Assembly: GCA_025455345.1 (NCBI GenBank) | Contig: JALOMS010000378.1 | Location: 1-5,375 of the forward strand | DNA from: Thermoflexibacter sp. | GTDB lineage: Bacteria > Bacteroidota > Bacteroidia > Cytophagales > Thermoflexibacteraceae | Length of the DNA stretch: 5,375 nucleotides | Direction of reading: 5' to 3' | In this document: positions 1 to 5,375 of the stretch, piece by piece | Layout of the letters: each line of letters starts with the position of its first letter | How positions within the stretch are numbered: position 1 is the first letter of the stretch | Made by a program: the position numbers and the translations under genes | Notes under the pieces: generated by a model | What the model was told of the DNA's origin: nothing | Databases searched by the model: none | What the model saw: the letters and a program-made list of their open reading frames with translations, nothing else

Positions 1-362
1 TTTTTTGTCCAATTCACAAAACCTTCTTTATCATACTTTTCCAATATCCCTATCGTCAAATCCTGATGCCAATTGACTACCCAATTAGCCTTAAGCGGCT
101 TATCAAAAAAAATAGACTTAACTAACTGATAATTCGGATTTATACTTTTTACTAAATCGCTTAAATTAGGTGTAAAAACAAAGTCTTTGATTGTTGGCAT
201 GGTCTTAAGAAAACTTCTTATTGCAAATACATCTTTTTGGATATAAGGATTTGTTTTTTTTGTAAGTTCTATTGTTTGAAGTATTATATCTATCTCTTGC
301 TCAGCATATAAGCCTTCTAATAGTTCAAAACCTTCTATATTTAATTGATTTACCAATACCAT
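1..362 (-). CDS. Phytanoyl-CoA dioxygenase (PhyH) family protein, N-terminal part, cut by window edge
   Basis: Seen: an open frame on the minus strand starts at ATG 362-360 and runs off the left edge after 120 codons. An in-frame stop (TAA, 380-378) lies just upstream, so this is the first ATG of the frame. The protein begins MVLVNQLNIEGF and carries FFDKP at residues 85-89, then NWVVNWHQDLTI at 93-104. Family knowledge: the HQD at 99-101 matches the HxD half of the 2-His-1-carboxylate iron site of Fe(II)/2-oxoglutarate oxygenases. The FDKP...NW...WHQDLT context is typical of bacterial PhyH-like proteins, which usually have about 230-300 residues. The distal His and the 2-oxoglutarate-binding Arg should lie outside the window. 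There is no signal peptide, so it is probably cytosolic. The substrate cannot be predicted; bacterial members hydroxylate varied small molecules. It is transcribed divergently from the phosphatase gene and has its own promoter candidate. Confidence 0.82.
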   Translation of the reverse strand, partial: MVLVNQLNIEGFELLEGLYAEQEIDIILQTIELTKKTNPYIQKDVFAIRSFLKTMPTIKDFVFTPNLSDLVKSINPNYQLVKSIFFDKPLKANWVVNWHQDLTIGILEKYDKEGFVNWTK

Positions 363-443
363 CAGAAACAAAGGGTATTAAAAAAAGAAACTTTGATTTT
401 CAAATATTTAAAGGCTCTAAGTTAAAGTAAAACTTTCATTTTA

Positions 444-472
444 CAAATTTATTGAAATAAAATTTCAACAAA
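444..472 (-). promoter_or_regulatory. Bacteroidota-type promoter candidate for the PhyH gene
   Basis: On the minus strand, TTTG (472-469) is followed by a 17-base spacer and TAAATTTG (451-444). The second box is a perfect TAnnTTTG, the -7 consensus of Bacteroidota primary sigma factors; the first fits the -33 TTTG box. Transcription would start near 438-440 and leave a leader of about 75 bases before the ATG at 362. The assignment is inferred from consensus only. The sequence is AT-rich, so chance matches are possible. Confidence 0.45.
452..468. repeat. 17-bp palindrome filling the promoter spacer (possible operator)
   Basis: TTGAAAT (452-458) and ATTTCAA (462-468) form a perfect 7-bp inverted repeat around AAA. 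It occupies exactly the spacer between the two boxes of the leftward promoter candidate, where a dimeric repressor could block or an activator could distort RNA polymerase contact. The operator role is inference. Confidence 0.4.
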
Positions 473-499
473 TCCATAAAATATGCTAATATTTTTTTG

Positions 500-537
500 T
501 TACATTTACAGAATGTAAAATAAGTTGTTTTATTTTA
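500..537. repeat. Two overlapping short inverted repeats
   Basis: TTACATT (500-506) and AATGTAA (512-518) are perfect 7-bp arms with a 5-base loop. TAAAATAA (516-523) and TTATTTTA (530-537) are perfect 8-bp arms with a 6-base loop. The two share bases 516-518, so they could not both form as stems. They lie between divergent genes, where a terminator is not expected, so protein-binding sites are the likelier use. Chance formation in AT-rich DNA is possible, especially for the second repeat. Confidence 0.4.
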
Positions 538-619
538 ACCCTGATTAAATTTATAATTCATAATAAAGTAACATGATTAATTTTATTCTCCACCCAAAAA
601 TTCATGCAATTTGTCTGAT

Positions 620-647
620 TTTGCACTTTTAGCGTGTTGATAGGTTG
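620..647 (+). promoter_or_regulatory. Weak promoter candidate for the SpoIIE-type phosphatase gene
   Basis: TTTG (620-623) is followed by a 17-base spacer and TAGGTTG (641-647), which matches TAnnTTTG except for one missing T. It would start transcription near 653 and leave a very short leader before the ATG at 671. No better TAnnTTTG was seen on this strand between 540 and 670. The match is imperfect and the call is tentative. Confidence 0.28.
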
Positions 648-653
648 CACTTT
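621..653 (+). repeat. 9-bp direct repeat TTGCACTTT just upstream of the phosphatase start
   Basis: TTGCACTTT occurs at 621-629 and again at 645-653, offset by 24 bases and separated by 15. The first copy overlaps the possible -33 box and the second the possible -7 box. A tandem-site regulator is one reading; chance or old duplication are others. Confidence 0.5.
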
Positions 654-670
654 CATTCAGTATAGATTAG

Positions 671-2818
671 ATGGACACAAAAATATTTAAAGGTTATTAT
701 AGGATTATTTATATATCCTTTTCTGTTATTTTTTTGACAGCTCTTATTTTTGTGTATATACAGTTTAATAGCCGACTTGATTATGAGAAAACATTGATTC
801 ACAGGGAGTTTCAACAAAGTATCTCGGAATTTGATGGAACAGTAGAGGCTTCTGCCAATTATTTGGAAAGTATGCGAATGTCTGTCCAATCTTACTTAAA
901 TGACGCTTATAGTCAAGTCAATCACCCCTTTATCAAAGAAATCAGGAATAATGACAAAGAGAATTTTTTTCACTTAGATAGCTTACCACTTCGTACTTCT
1001 GAATATTACTTCAGCAATGTTACAGGTTTTGGAAAAATCAATGAGATTAGCCCAACCCAGCAAAAGCATATCAATGCGGCTTTATTTCTAAATCCACTGT
1101 TTAAGAATTTGAAAGAGCAAGTCCCAAGTGTTGCCCAAACTTATTATATTTCTACCAATAAGGATTTTTTGATGATTTATCCATATTTGCCCTCCTCTGT
1201 TTATAGAATTAATAAAAAAAGTATGGATAGGTTAGAAAATCTATATGGGAATGCTTATCCTGAGCAAAATCCTGACAAAAAGCAAGTTTGGTCTTCTGCT
1301 TACATAGATGCGTCAGGGTTAGGTATGATGGTTACTTCTGTATTGCCTATTTACTTACATAAAGAGCATGTTGGGCTTTTATGTATTGATTTGACTTTAG
1401 ATTCATTGAAAAGCATTACTAAGAAGTCGCAAAGAAAATACGGAGAAATTTTTGTCGTCAATAGTTCTAATCAGTTGTTAGCGCATCCCAAGTTGGTAGC
1501 GTCTTCTGACACTACTTTGAAAACCTTAGCAGACGCACTACCAAGTTCTGTAAACAAAGTTGCTCAAAATTTGGACAAGATTCCTGAAAAGCAATTATAC
1601 AAGTTAGGCTCTTATTATGTGTATTATGAGAACGTTCCGCATACAGACTGGCGCATGGTATATATAGTCAATGCGTTTCAGACTTATAGAACTATTTTTG
1701 CAGATATAGGAGGAACTGTATTATTTTTACTCATAAGTATTACAGCTGTTTTGGTAGCCACAATGATTTATACGAGGAAGGAGTTTATCGTTCCTGCACA
1801 GAATTTGGTCAAGCATATTAGGAATGAGAATGGCAATGTGAAAACTGAGGTAGAAAAACTCGACCTCCCACAGACTTGGCGTATTTGGTTTGATATTATT
1901 TCTGATATTTTTGCAACTAATCGCCAAATGGTAGAGCAACTGAAGGTAAATAATGCCGAGTTAGAGAAAAAAGTAGCTCAAAGAACTTTCCAGATTCAAC
2001 AAAAACAAGAAGAAATCCTTACACAACACGAAGCCTTACAAGAACAAACGCGCAAAATTACTGATAGCTTGCGTTATGCCCAAACGATTCAAGAGGCAAT
2101 TCTTCCGTATGAACAACGAATGAAACAATCTTTCAAAGATTACTTTATCATGTACTTGCCCAAAGACATTGTTTCTGGAGATTTTTATTGGTTAAGCCAA
2201 ATTAAGGATATGACATTTTTTGCAGTAGCAGACTGTACTGGTCATGGGGTGCCTGGTGCGTTTATGTCAATGATTAGCTTTGCCCTGCTCAACGAAGTAG
2301 TCAATGAGTTGGATATATACGAGCCTCACAAGATACTTTCTAACCTACACAGTCTAATCAATAAGGCTCTGAAACAAGGCGAAAATAGCACTCAAAATAA
2401 TACAGATGGCGTAGATATAGGAGTTGTACGTATCATCAAACAAGCTAATGGAGAGTCTAAAGTTGCATTTGCTGGAGCTAAAATACCTTTTTACTATTAC
2501 AGCGAGCAGACAGGTTTTAATATGGTCAAAGGGAATAAAAAATCATTAAGTGGCACACACCAAGAGGATTTGACTTTTGACCAATATGAGTTTATTCTAC
2601 CCAATGATACGATGCTCTATATGGCAACAGACGGCTACCCCGACCAAAACGATGCCAATCGTAAAAAAATAGGCATGAAAGACTTCCAACAAATACTGAA
2701 AATGAATGCTCATCTACCTCTTAAGAACCAATTGACAGTATTAGAAAACGCACTCAATGCACATCAAGGCAAGGAAGAACAAAGAGATGATATTACTATT
2801 CTGGGAGTACAACTTTGA
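671..2818 (+). CDS. Membrane-bound SpoIIE/PP2C-family serine phosphatase with dCache-like sensor domain
   Basis: The complete frame encodes 715 residues and ends at TGA 2816-2818. A stop codon (668-670) lies directly before the ATG, which fixes the start; no Shine-Dalgarno sequence is present. Domains seen in order: TM1 about 10-31; an extracytoplasmic sensor region about 35-340 with dCache-type signatures (W207-S-S-A-Y211 and GLLCID ending at D240); TM2 about 347-368; a cytoplasmic linker with no clear HAMP domain; a coiled coil about 415-470 (ELEKKVAQRTFQIQQKQEE and onward); then the PP2C domain from about 465, opening with DSLRYAQTIQEAILP. Expected metal-binding acidic residues are present: D504 in SGDFYW, D521 in ADCTGHG, D654-G655 in MATDGY, and D706-D707 in RDDIT. 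Family knowledge: such proteins dephosphorylate STAS-type anti-sigma antagonists or similar partners in response to a periplasmic ligand. No partner gene is visible here, so the target and ligand are unknown. Confidence 0.93.
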   Translation: MDTKIFKGYYRIIYISFSVIFLTALIFVYIQFNSRLDYEKTLIHREFQQSISEFDGTVEASANYLESMRMSVQSYLNDAYSQVNHPFIKEIRNNDKENFFHLDSLPLRTSEYYFSNVTGFGKINEISPTQQKHINAALFLNPLFKNLKEQVPSVAQTYYISTNKDFLMIYPYLPSSVYRINKKSMDRLENLYGNAYPEQNPDKKQVWSSAYIDASGLGMMVTSVLPIYLHKEHVGLLCIDLTLDSLKSITKKSQRKYGEIFVVNSSNQLLAHPKLVASSDTTLKTLADALPSSVNKVAQNLDKIPEKQLYKLGSYYVYYENVPHTDWRMVYIVNAFQTYRTIFADIGGTVLFLLISITAVLVATMIYTRKEFIVPAQNLVKHIRNENGNVKTEVEKLDLPQTWRIWFDIISDIFATNRQMVEQLKVNNAELEKKVAQRTFQIQQKQEEILTQHEALQEQTRKITDSLRYAQTIQEAILPYEQRMKQSFKDYFIMYLPKDIVSGDFYWLSQIKDMTFFAVADCTGHGVPGAFMSMISFALLNEVVNELDIYEPHKILSNLHSLINKALKQGENSTQNNTDGVDIGVVRIIKQANGESKVAFAGAKIPFYYYSEQTGFNMVKGNKKSLSGTHQEDLTFDQYEFILPNDTMLYMATDGYPDQNDANRKKIGMKDFQQILKMNAHLPLKNQLTVLENALNAHQGKEEQRDDITILGVQL

Positions 2819-2989
2819 TAAACATCTTACAGATTATCAAGCAGTTACTAAATATAAATCTCCCCCTTATGGAATGCTACTTATTACCAAACTTTCACTT
2901 TTGAAGGATTCTTTCCATCTAAAACTGCATTTTTGGAATTTTAAATTATTGAAAAAGTCCCTTCTTATTCATCAATAATAAAAGTATTC

Positions 2990-3021
2990 TTGTGATTCCA
3001 TTTTCAAAAATCCTATCTTTG
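2990..3021 (+). promoter_or_regulatory. Bacteroidota-type promoter for the Type IIG restriction-modification gene
   Basis: TTG (2990-2992), a 21-base spacer and TATCTTTG (3014-3021) match the TTG/TAnnTTTG promoter of Bacteroidota. The start of transcription would fall near 3026-3028, leaving a leader of about 30 bases before the ATG at 3057. That leader is A-rich (TAATAAAAAT before the ATG) with no Shine-Dalgarno sequence, as is usual in the phylum. The close fit to box, spacing and gene position makes this the best promoter in the window. No convincing terminator for the phosphatase gene was found in 2819-2989. Confidence 0.6.
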
Positions 3022-3030
3022 CAGGATAGG
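3012..3030 (+). repeat. Short inverted repeat over the -7 box and likely transcription start
   Basis: CCTATC (3012-3017) and GATAGG (3025-3030) are perfect 6-bp arms around TTTGCAG. The repeat embeds the TATCTTTG promoter box and reaches the expected transcription start. It could be an operator for control of the restriction-modification gene, or chance. The right arm also contains the in-frame TAG (3027-3029) that limits the downstream start codon. Confidence 0.4.
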
Positions 3031-3056
3031 TAAGTAAATTTGGTTCTAATAAAAAT

Positions 3057-5375
3057 ATGAAACTCTCTATCCAAAAGCCCAAGAAAGTTTTAAAGGCACT
3101 TTTGAAACAGGCTCCTCTGCGGAGCGAAATAGATATTTTTAAAACTGAACTTACCGCCCTTCTCAGCCGCATAGATACCCAAGAATCGGAGGAGTTTCAC
3201 AAAAACTTAGTGATAGAGTTCCTCAAAAAAGCATTTTATCAGAATGATTATTTCATCAATACCAAAGGCAGGCAAGACCTTGTGATTCACAATGGAAGCG
3301 ATAACAAGTCGGCAGTAGGGGTAATCATTGAGGCAAAGAAACCCACCAATAAGGCAGATTGGTTTGCGGCAGACCAACCCAATGCCAAAGCACTCCAAGA
3401 GTTGTTACTTTATTATCTACGTGAACGCATAGAGGTGGATAACATTGATTTGAAATATATCGTAGCCACGAATATTTATGAGTGGTACATCATAGAAGCA
3501 AGCCATTTTGAACGCTTATTTTTCCAGAATAAGGCATTGGTCAGGCAATATGAGGAATGGAGAGATGGAAAGAAAGTGAGCAAAAATACAGATTTGTTTT
3601 ACAATGAAATAGCTAAACCCTTCATAGACAGCCTAAACGAAGAAATGCCTTGCGCCTATTTTGATTTGAGGGACTACAAGGAAATCTTAGAAAGTGGCAA
3701 TAATGACAAAGAACTTTCGGCACTTTACAAAATACTGTCCCCTGCTTACCTGCTCAAAATTGCCGAAGCAACTGATAGCAATGCACTTAACCCCCAGTTC
3801 TACAAGGAGTTACTTCATATCATTGGCTTAGAAGAAGAAAAAGTAGAAGGCAAACTGATTATCCGTAGGAAAGAAAAAAACAGAAATGCAGGTACACTTT
3901 TAGAGCAAACACTCATGGCACTTGGGACGGAAGGTTTGCATAAAGTAAGCAATCTGGAAAGCTACGGGGCAAGCAAAGAAGAAAAAACATTCAACGTTGC
4001 CTTAGAACTCTGCCTCACTTGGGTCAATCGCCTTTTGTTTCTCAAACTCTTAGAAGGGCAATTAGTTAATTATCAGCAAGATGACAAATCTTATTTCTTC
4101 TTGAACACGACTTTCATCAACGACTTTGATGAACTTTTCAAGCTATTCCACCAAGTTTTAGCCGTTCCTATTGCGGAAAGAGCAGAAAACCTGCAAAATA
4201 AATACGAAAAAATCCCGTACCTGAACAGTTCTCTGTTTGAAATCAGTGAATTAGAAGACCAAACTATTAAAATTAATGCGATTAGTAGCAGTGAGTTGGT
4301 GGAGATTTCGGACGGAACAATTTTGAGAGAAGAAAAGAAAAAAACAGAAAAATTGCCTATTTTATCCTATTTTTTCAAGTTTTTAAATGCGTATGATTTT
4401 GGTACAGAAGGAAATATCGACATCAGAGAAGACAACAAACCCATCATTAATGCCTCCGTATTGGGGAAGGTTTTTGAGAAAATTAATGGATACAAGGAAG
4501 GCTCTGTGTTCACCCCTGCCTTTATCACCATGTATATGTGCCGCCAAACGGTGCGCTTGGCAGTAGTGCAAAAGTTTAACCAAGTGAAAGGCTGGAATTG
4601 CCAAAATTTTGAGGAATTAAGCGATAAAATAGAGGACAGGAAAGAGGCAAACCAAATCATCAATCAAATCAAAATTTGCGACCCTGCCGTAGGTTCTGGG
4701 CATTTTTTGGTATCTGTACTCAATGAAATCATTGCCATCAAAAGTGAATTGCAAATCTTAGAAGACGAAGACGGCAAGCGATTGAAAAATATAGAAATCC
4801 ACGTAGTAGATGACGAGTTATTGATTACAGACGAAGACGGAGAACCTTTTGTATATCATTACCACCTCAAAGAGAGCCAACGCATACAGAAAACCCTATT
4901 CCATGAAAAGCAAAAACTGATAGAAAACTGCCTATTTGGGGTGGACATTAACCCTAATTCAGTGAAAATATGCCGTTTGCGCTTGTGGATAGAACTGCTT
5001 AAAAATGCGTATTATCGTAGCCCCACCCCTGCCCCCTCCCCAGAGGAGAGGGGAATAAAGAATCAAACTTTTAAAAAGTTTGATTCTTTCCACAACTTAC
5101 AACTCGAAACCCTGCCCAACATAGACATCAACATCAAGTGCGGCAATAGTTTGGTAAGTAGGCACGAACTCAACACTGATTTGAGTAGGATTCTCAAAAA
5201 TGCAAAATACAGCATAGAGCAGTACAGAGGCTTTGTCCGCAGTTATCGGCATGAAAAACAGAGAGATAGCAAACGGAATTTAGAAAAAATCATTGCAGAA
5301 ATCAAAAGTAGCTTCAAAACAGAAATCGCAAAATACAGCGACCCGCGCATAGTTCGCTTGCAAAGGGTAAACGCC
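3057..5375 (+). CDS. Type IIG (Eco57I-like) restriction-modification enzyme, fused nuclease and N6-adenine methyltransferase, C-terminus beyond window
   Basis: The frame starts at ATG 3057, the first after an in-frame TAG at 3027-3029, and stays open for 773 codons to the right edge. The N-terminal region (about 1-190) carries EEFHKNLVIEFL and a PD-(D/E)XK-like nuclease core: D74 in GRQDLVIHN and E92-A93-K94 in VIIEAKKP. A helical connector follows. The methyltransferase core has motif X as GSVFTP (482-487), SAM-binding motif I as DPAVGSGHF (542-550), the acidic motif in FGVDINPNSV (D630), and LPNIDINIKCGNSL starting at 686. The catalytic NPPY/NPPF-type motif and the target-recognition domain should lie further right; family members usually have about 1,000 residues or more. 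Family knowledge: such enzymes methylate adenine in an asymmetric site and cut outside it with one polypeptide. An unusual Pro-rich then Lys/Phe-rich segment (about 654-680) is encoded by a palindromic element. The recognition site cannot be read from this part. Confidence 0.9.
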   Translation, partial: MKLSIQKPKKVLKALLKQAPLRSEIDIFKTELTALLSRIDTQESEEFHKNLVIEFLKKAFYQNDYFINTKGRQDLVIHNGSDNKSAVGVIIEAKKPTNKADWFAADQPNAKALQELLLYYLRERIEVDNIDLKYIVATNIYEWYIIEASHFERLFFQNKALVRQYEEWRDGKKVSKNTDLFYNEIAKPFIDSLNEEMPCAYFDLRDYKEILESGNNDKELSALYKILSPAYLLKIAEATDSNALNPQFYKELLHIIGLEEEKVEGKLIIRRKEKNRNAGTLLEQTLMALGTEGLHKVSNLESYGASKEEKTFNVALELCLTWVNRLLFLKLLEGQLVNYQQDDKSYFFLNTTFINDFDELFKLFHQVLAVPIAERAENLQNKYEKIPYLNSSLFEISELEDQTIKINAISSSELVEISDGTILREEKKKTEKLPILSYFFKFLNAYDFGTEGNIDIREDNKPIINASVLGKVFEKINGYKEGSVFTPAFITMYMCRQTVRLAVVQKFNQVKGWNCQNFEELSDKIEDRKEANQIINQIKICDPAVGSGHFLVSVLNEIIAIKSELQILEDEDGKRLKNIEIHVVDDELLITDEDGEPFVYHYHLKESQRIQKTLFHEKQKLIENCLFGVDINPNSVKICRLRLWIELLKNAYYRSPTPAPSPEERGIKNQTFKKFDSFHNLQLETLPNIDINIKCGNSLVSRHELNTDLSRILKNAKYSIEQYRGFVRSYRHEKQRDSKRNLEKIIAEIKSSFKTEIAKYSDPRIVRLQRVNA
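5033..5089. repeat. Bipartite REP-like palindromic element inserted in frame in the restriction-modification gene
   Basis: Two hairpins stand side by side. The first is C/G-rich: CCCCTCCCC (5033-5041), loop AGA, GGAGAGGGG (5045-5053), with one C-A mismatch. The second is a perfect 16-bp inverted repeat, AAAGAATCAAACTTTT (5057-5072) and its complement (5074-5089), around one A. Together with the C-rich lead-in from 5021, this block differs sharply in base composition from the gene around it. It is read in frame as SPTPAPSPEERGIKNQ and following residues to about H679. The C-rich half resembles REP-type repeats seen dispersed in many bacterial genomes; that comparison is from memory. The proposed insert limits (about 5016-5092) are inferred from where family-like sequence (KNAYY, then LETLPN) stops and resumes. 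Confidence 0.7.

Larger units (their letters stand above)
363..670. other. Divergent intergenic region between the PhyH and phosphatase genes
   Basis: This AT-rich stretch of 308 bases has no credible coding frame. It separates two divergently transcribed genes and must hold both their control regions. It contains a leftward promoter candidate (444-472) with a palindrome in its spacer, two overlapping inverted repeats (500-518 and 516-537), a 9-bp direct repeat (621-629 and 645-653) and a weak rightward promoter candidate (620-647). No tRNA or recognisable ncRNA was seen. Confidence 0.8.

Noticed and set aside
616..623. TGATTTTG as a -7 box for the phosphatase gene
   Set aside because: It deviates from TAnnTTTG at a key position, and no TTG or TTTG box lies at the right distance upstream (about 590-597 reads CACCCAAA).
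653..889. Minus-strand open frame opposite the phosphatase N-terminus
   Set aside because: It is antisense to the TM1 and sensor coding region, with no domain or promoter support.
1727..1939. Minus-strand open frame opposite the middle of the phosphatase gene
   Set aside because: It is antisense to TM2 and the cytoplasmic linker of a well-supported gene and shows no domain of its own.
2937..2947. AATTT/AAATT palindrome between the phosphatase and restriction-modification genes as a terminator
   Set aside because: The stem is only 5 bp, all A/T, with imperfect extension (TTTTT...AAAAA) and no G/C core; too weak to call.
2757..2978. Plus-strand open frame of 73 codons overlapping the end of the phosphatase gene
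   Set aside because: It starts inside the phosphatase gene in another frame, has no promoter or recognisable domain, and its composition simply follows the AT-rich intergenic DNA.
2972..3398. Two minus-strand open frames opposite the promoter and nuclease region of the restriction-modification gene
   Set aside because: Both are antisense to the PD-(D/E)XK-coding region or its promoter and lack any recognisable features.
3875..3881. A AAA AAC in the zero frame (GAA AAA AAC), a classic -1 frameshift heptamer
   Set aside because: No clear downstream stem or pseudoknot was seen, the frame continues with conserved motifs, and such A-runs are expected in Lys-rich AT-rich genes.
4338..4344. Run of seven A residues in the restriction-modification gene as a phase-variation tract
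   Set aside because: It is too short to argue for slipped-strand switching, and the frame is intact on both sides.
4367..4663. Two overlapping minus-strand open frames (98 and 73 codons)
   Set aside because: They lie wholly opposite the restriction-modification gene, whose frame carries conserved methyltransferase motifs here; they are shadows.

Overview
The window is AT-rich DNA from a member of the Bacteroidota, most likely of the Cytophagia/Flavobacteriia type. Three observations point there. Bacteroidota-style promoter boxes (TTG or TTTG, a spacer, then TAnnTTTG) precede two of the genes. No gene start has a Shine-Dalgarno sequence; the leaders are A/T-rich. The three proteins also resemble families as they occur in this phylum. 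The genus cannot be fixed from this sequence.

Layout: (1) Bases 1-362, minus strand: the N-terminal 120 codons of a phytanoyl-CoA dioxygenase (PhyH) family protein, cut by the left edge. (2) Bases 363-670: a divergent intergenic region with a good promoter for the PhyH gene, a weaker candidate for the rightward gene, three short inverted repeats and a 9-bp direct repeat. (3) Bases 671-2818, plus strand: a complete 715-residue membrane sensor phosphatase with the order TM - dCache-like sensor - TM - coiled coil - SpoIIE/PP2C phosphatase. (4) Bases 2819-3056: an intergenic region with a well-formed Bacteroidota promoter. (5) Bases 3057-5375, plus strand: the first 773 codons of a Type IIG (Eco57I-like) restriction-modification enzyme, open at the right edge. 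It has a PD-(D/E)XK nuclease at the N-terminus and an N6-adenine methyltransferase core after it.

The three genes look like separate transcription units, and nothing suggests they act in one pathway. The phosphatase probably reads an extracytoplasmic signal and dephosphorylates an anti-sigma-antagonist-type partner encoded elsewhere. The Type IIG enzyme is a self-contained defence gene that modifies and cuts DNA with one polypeptide.

I did not find a clearly new system. The most distinctive structure is a bipartite palindromic element (about 5019-5092) read in frame inside the methyltransferase domain. It consists of a C-rich REP-like hairpin followed by a perfect 16-bp inverted repeat, and it adds a Pro-rich and then Lys/Phe-rich stretch between conserved motifs.
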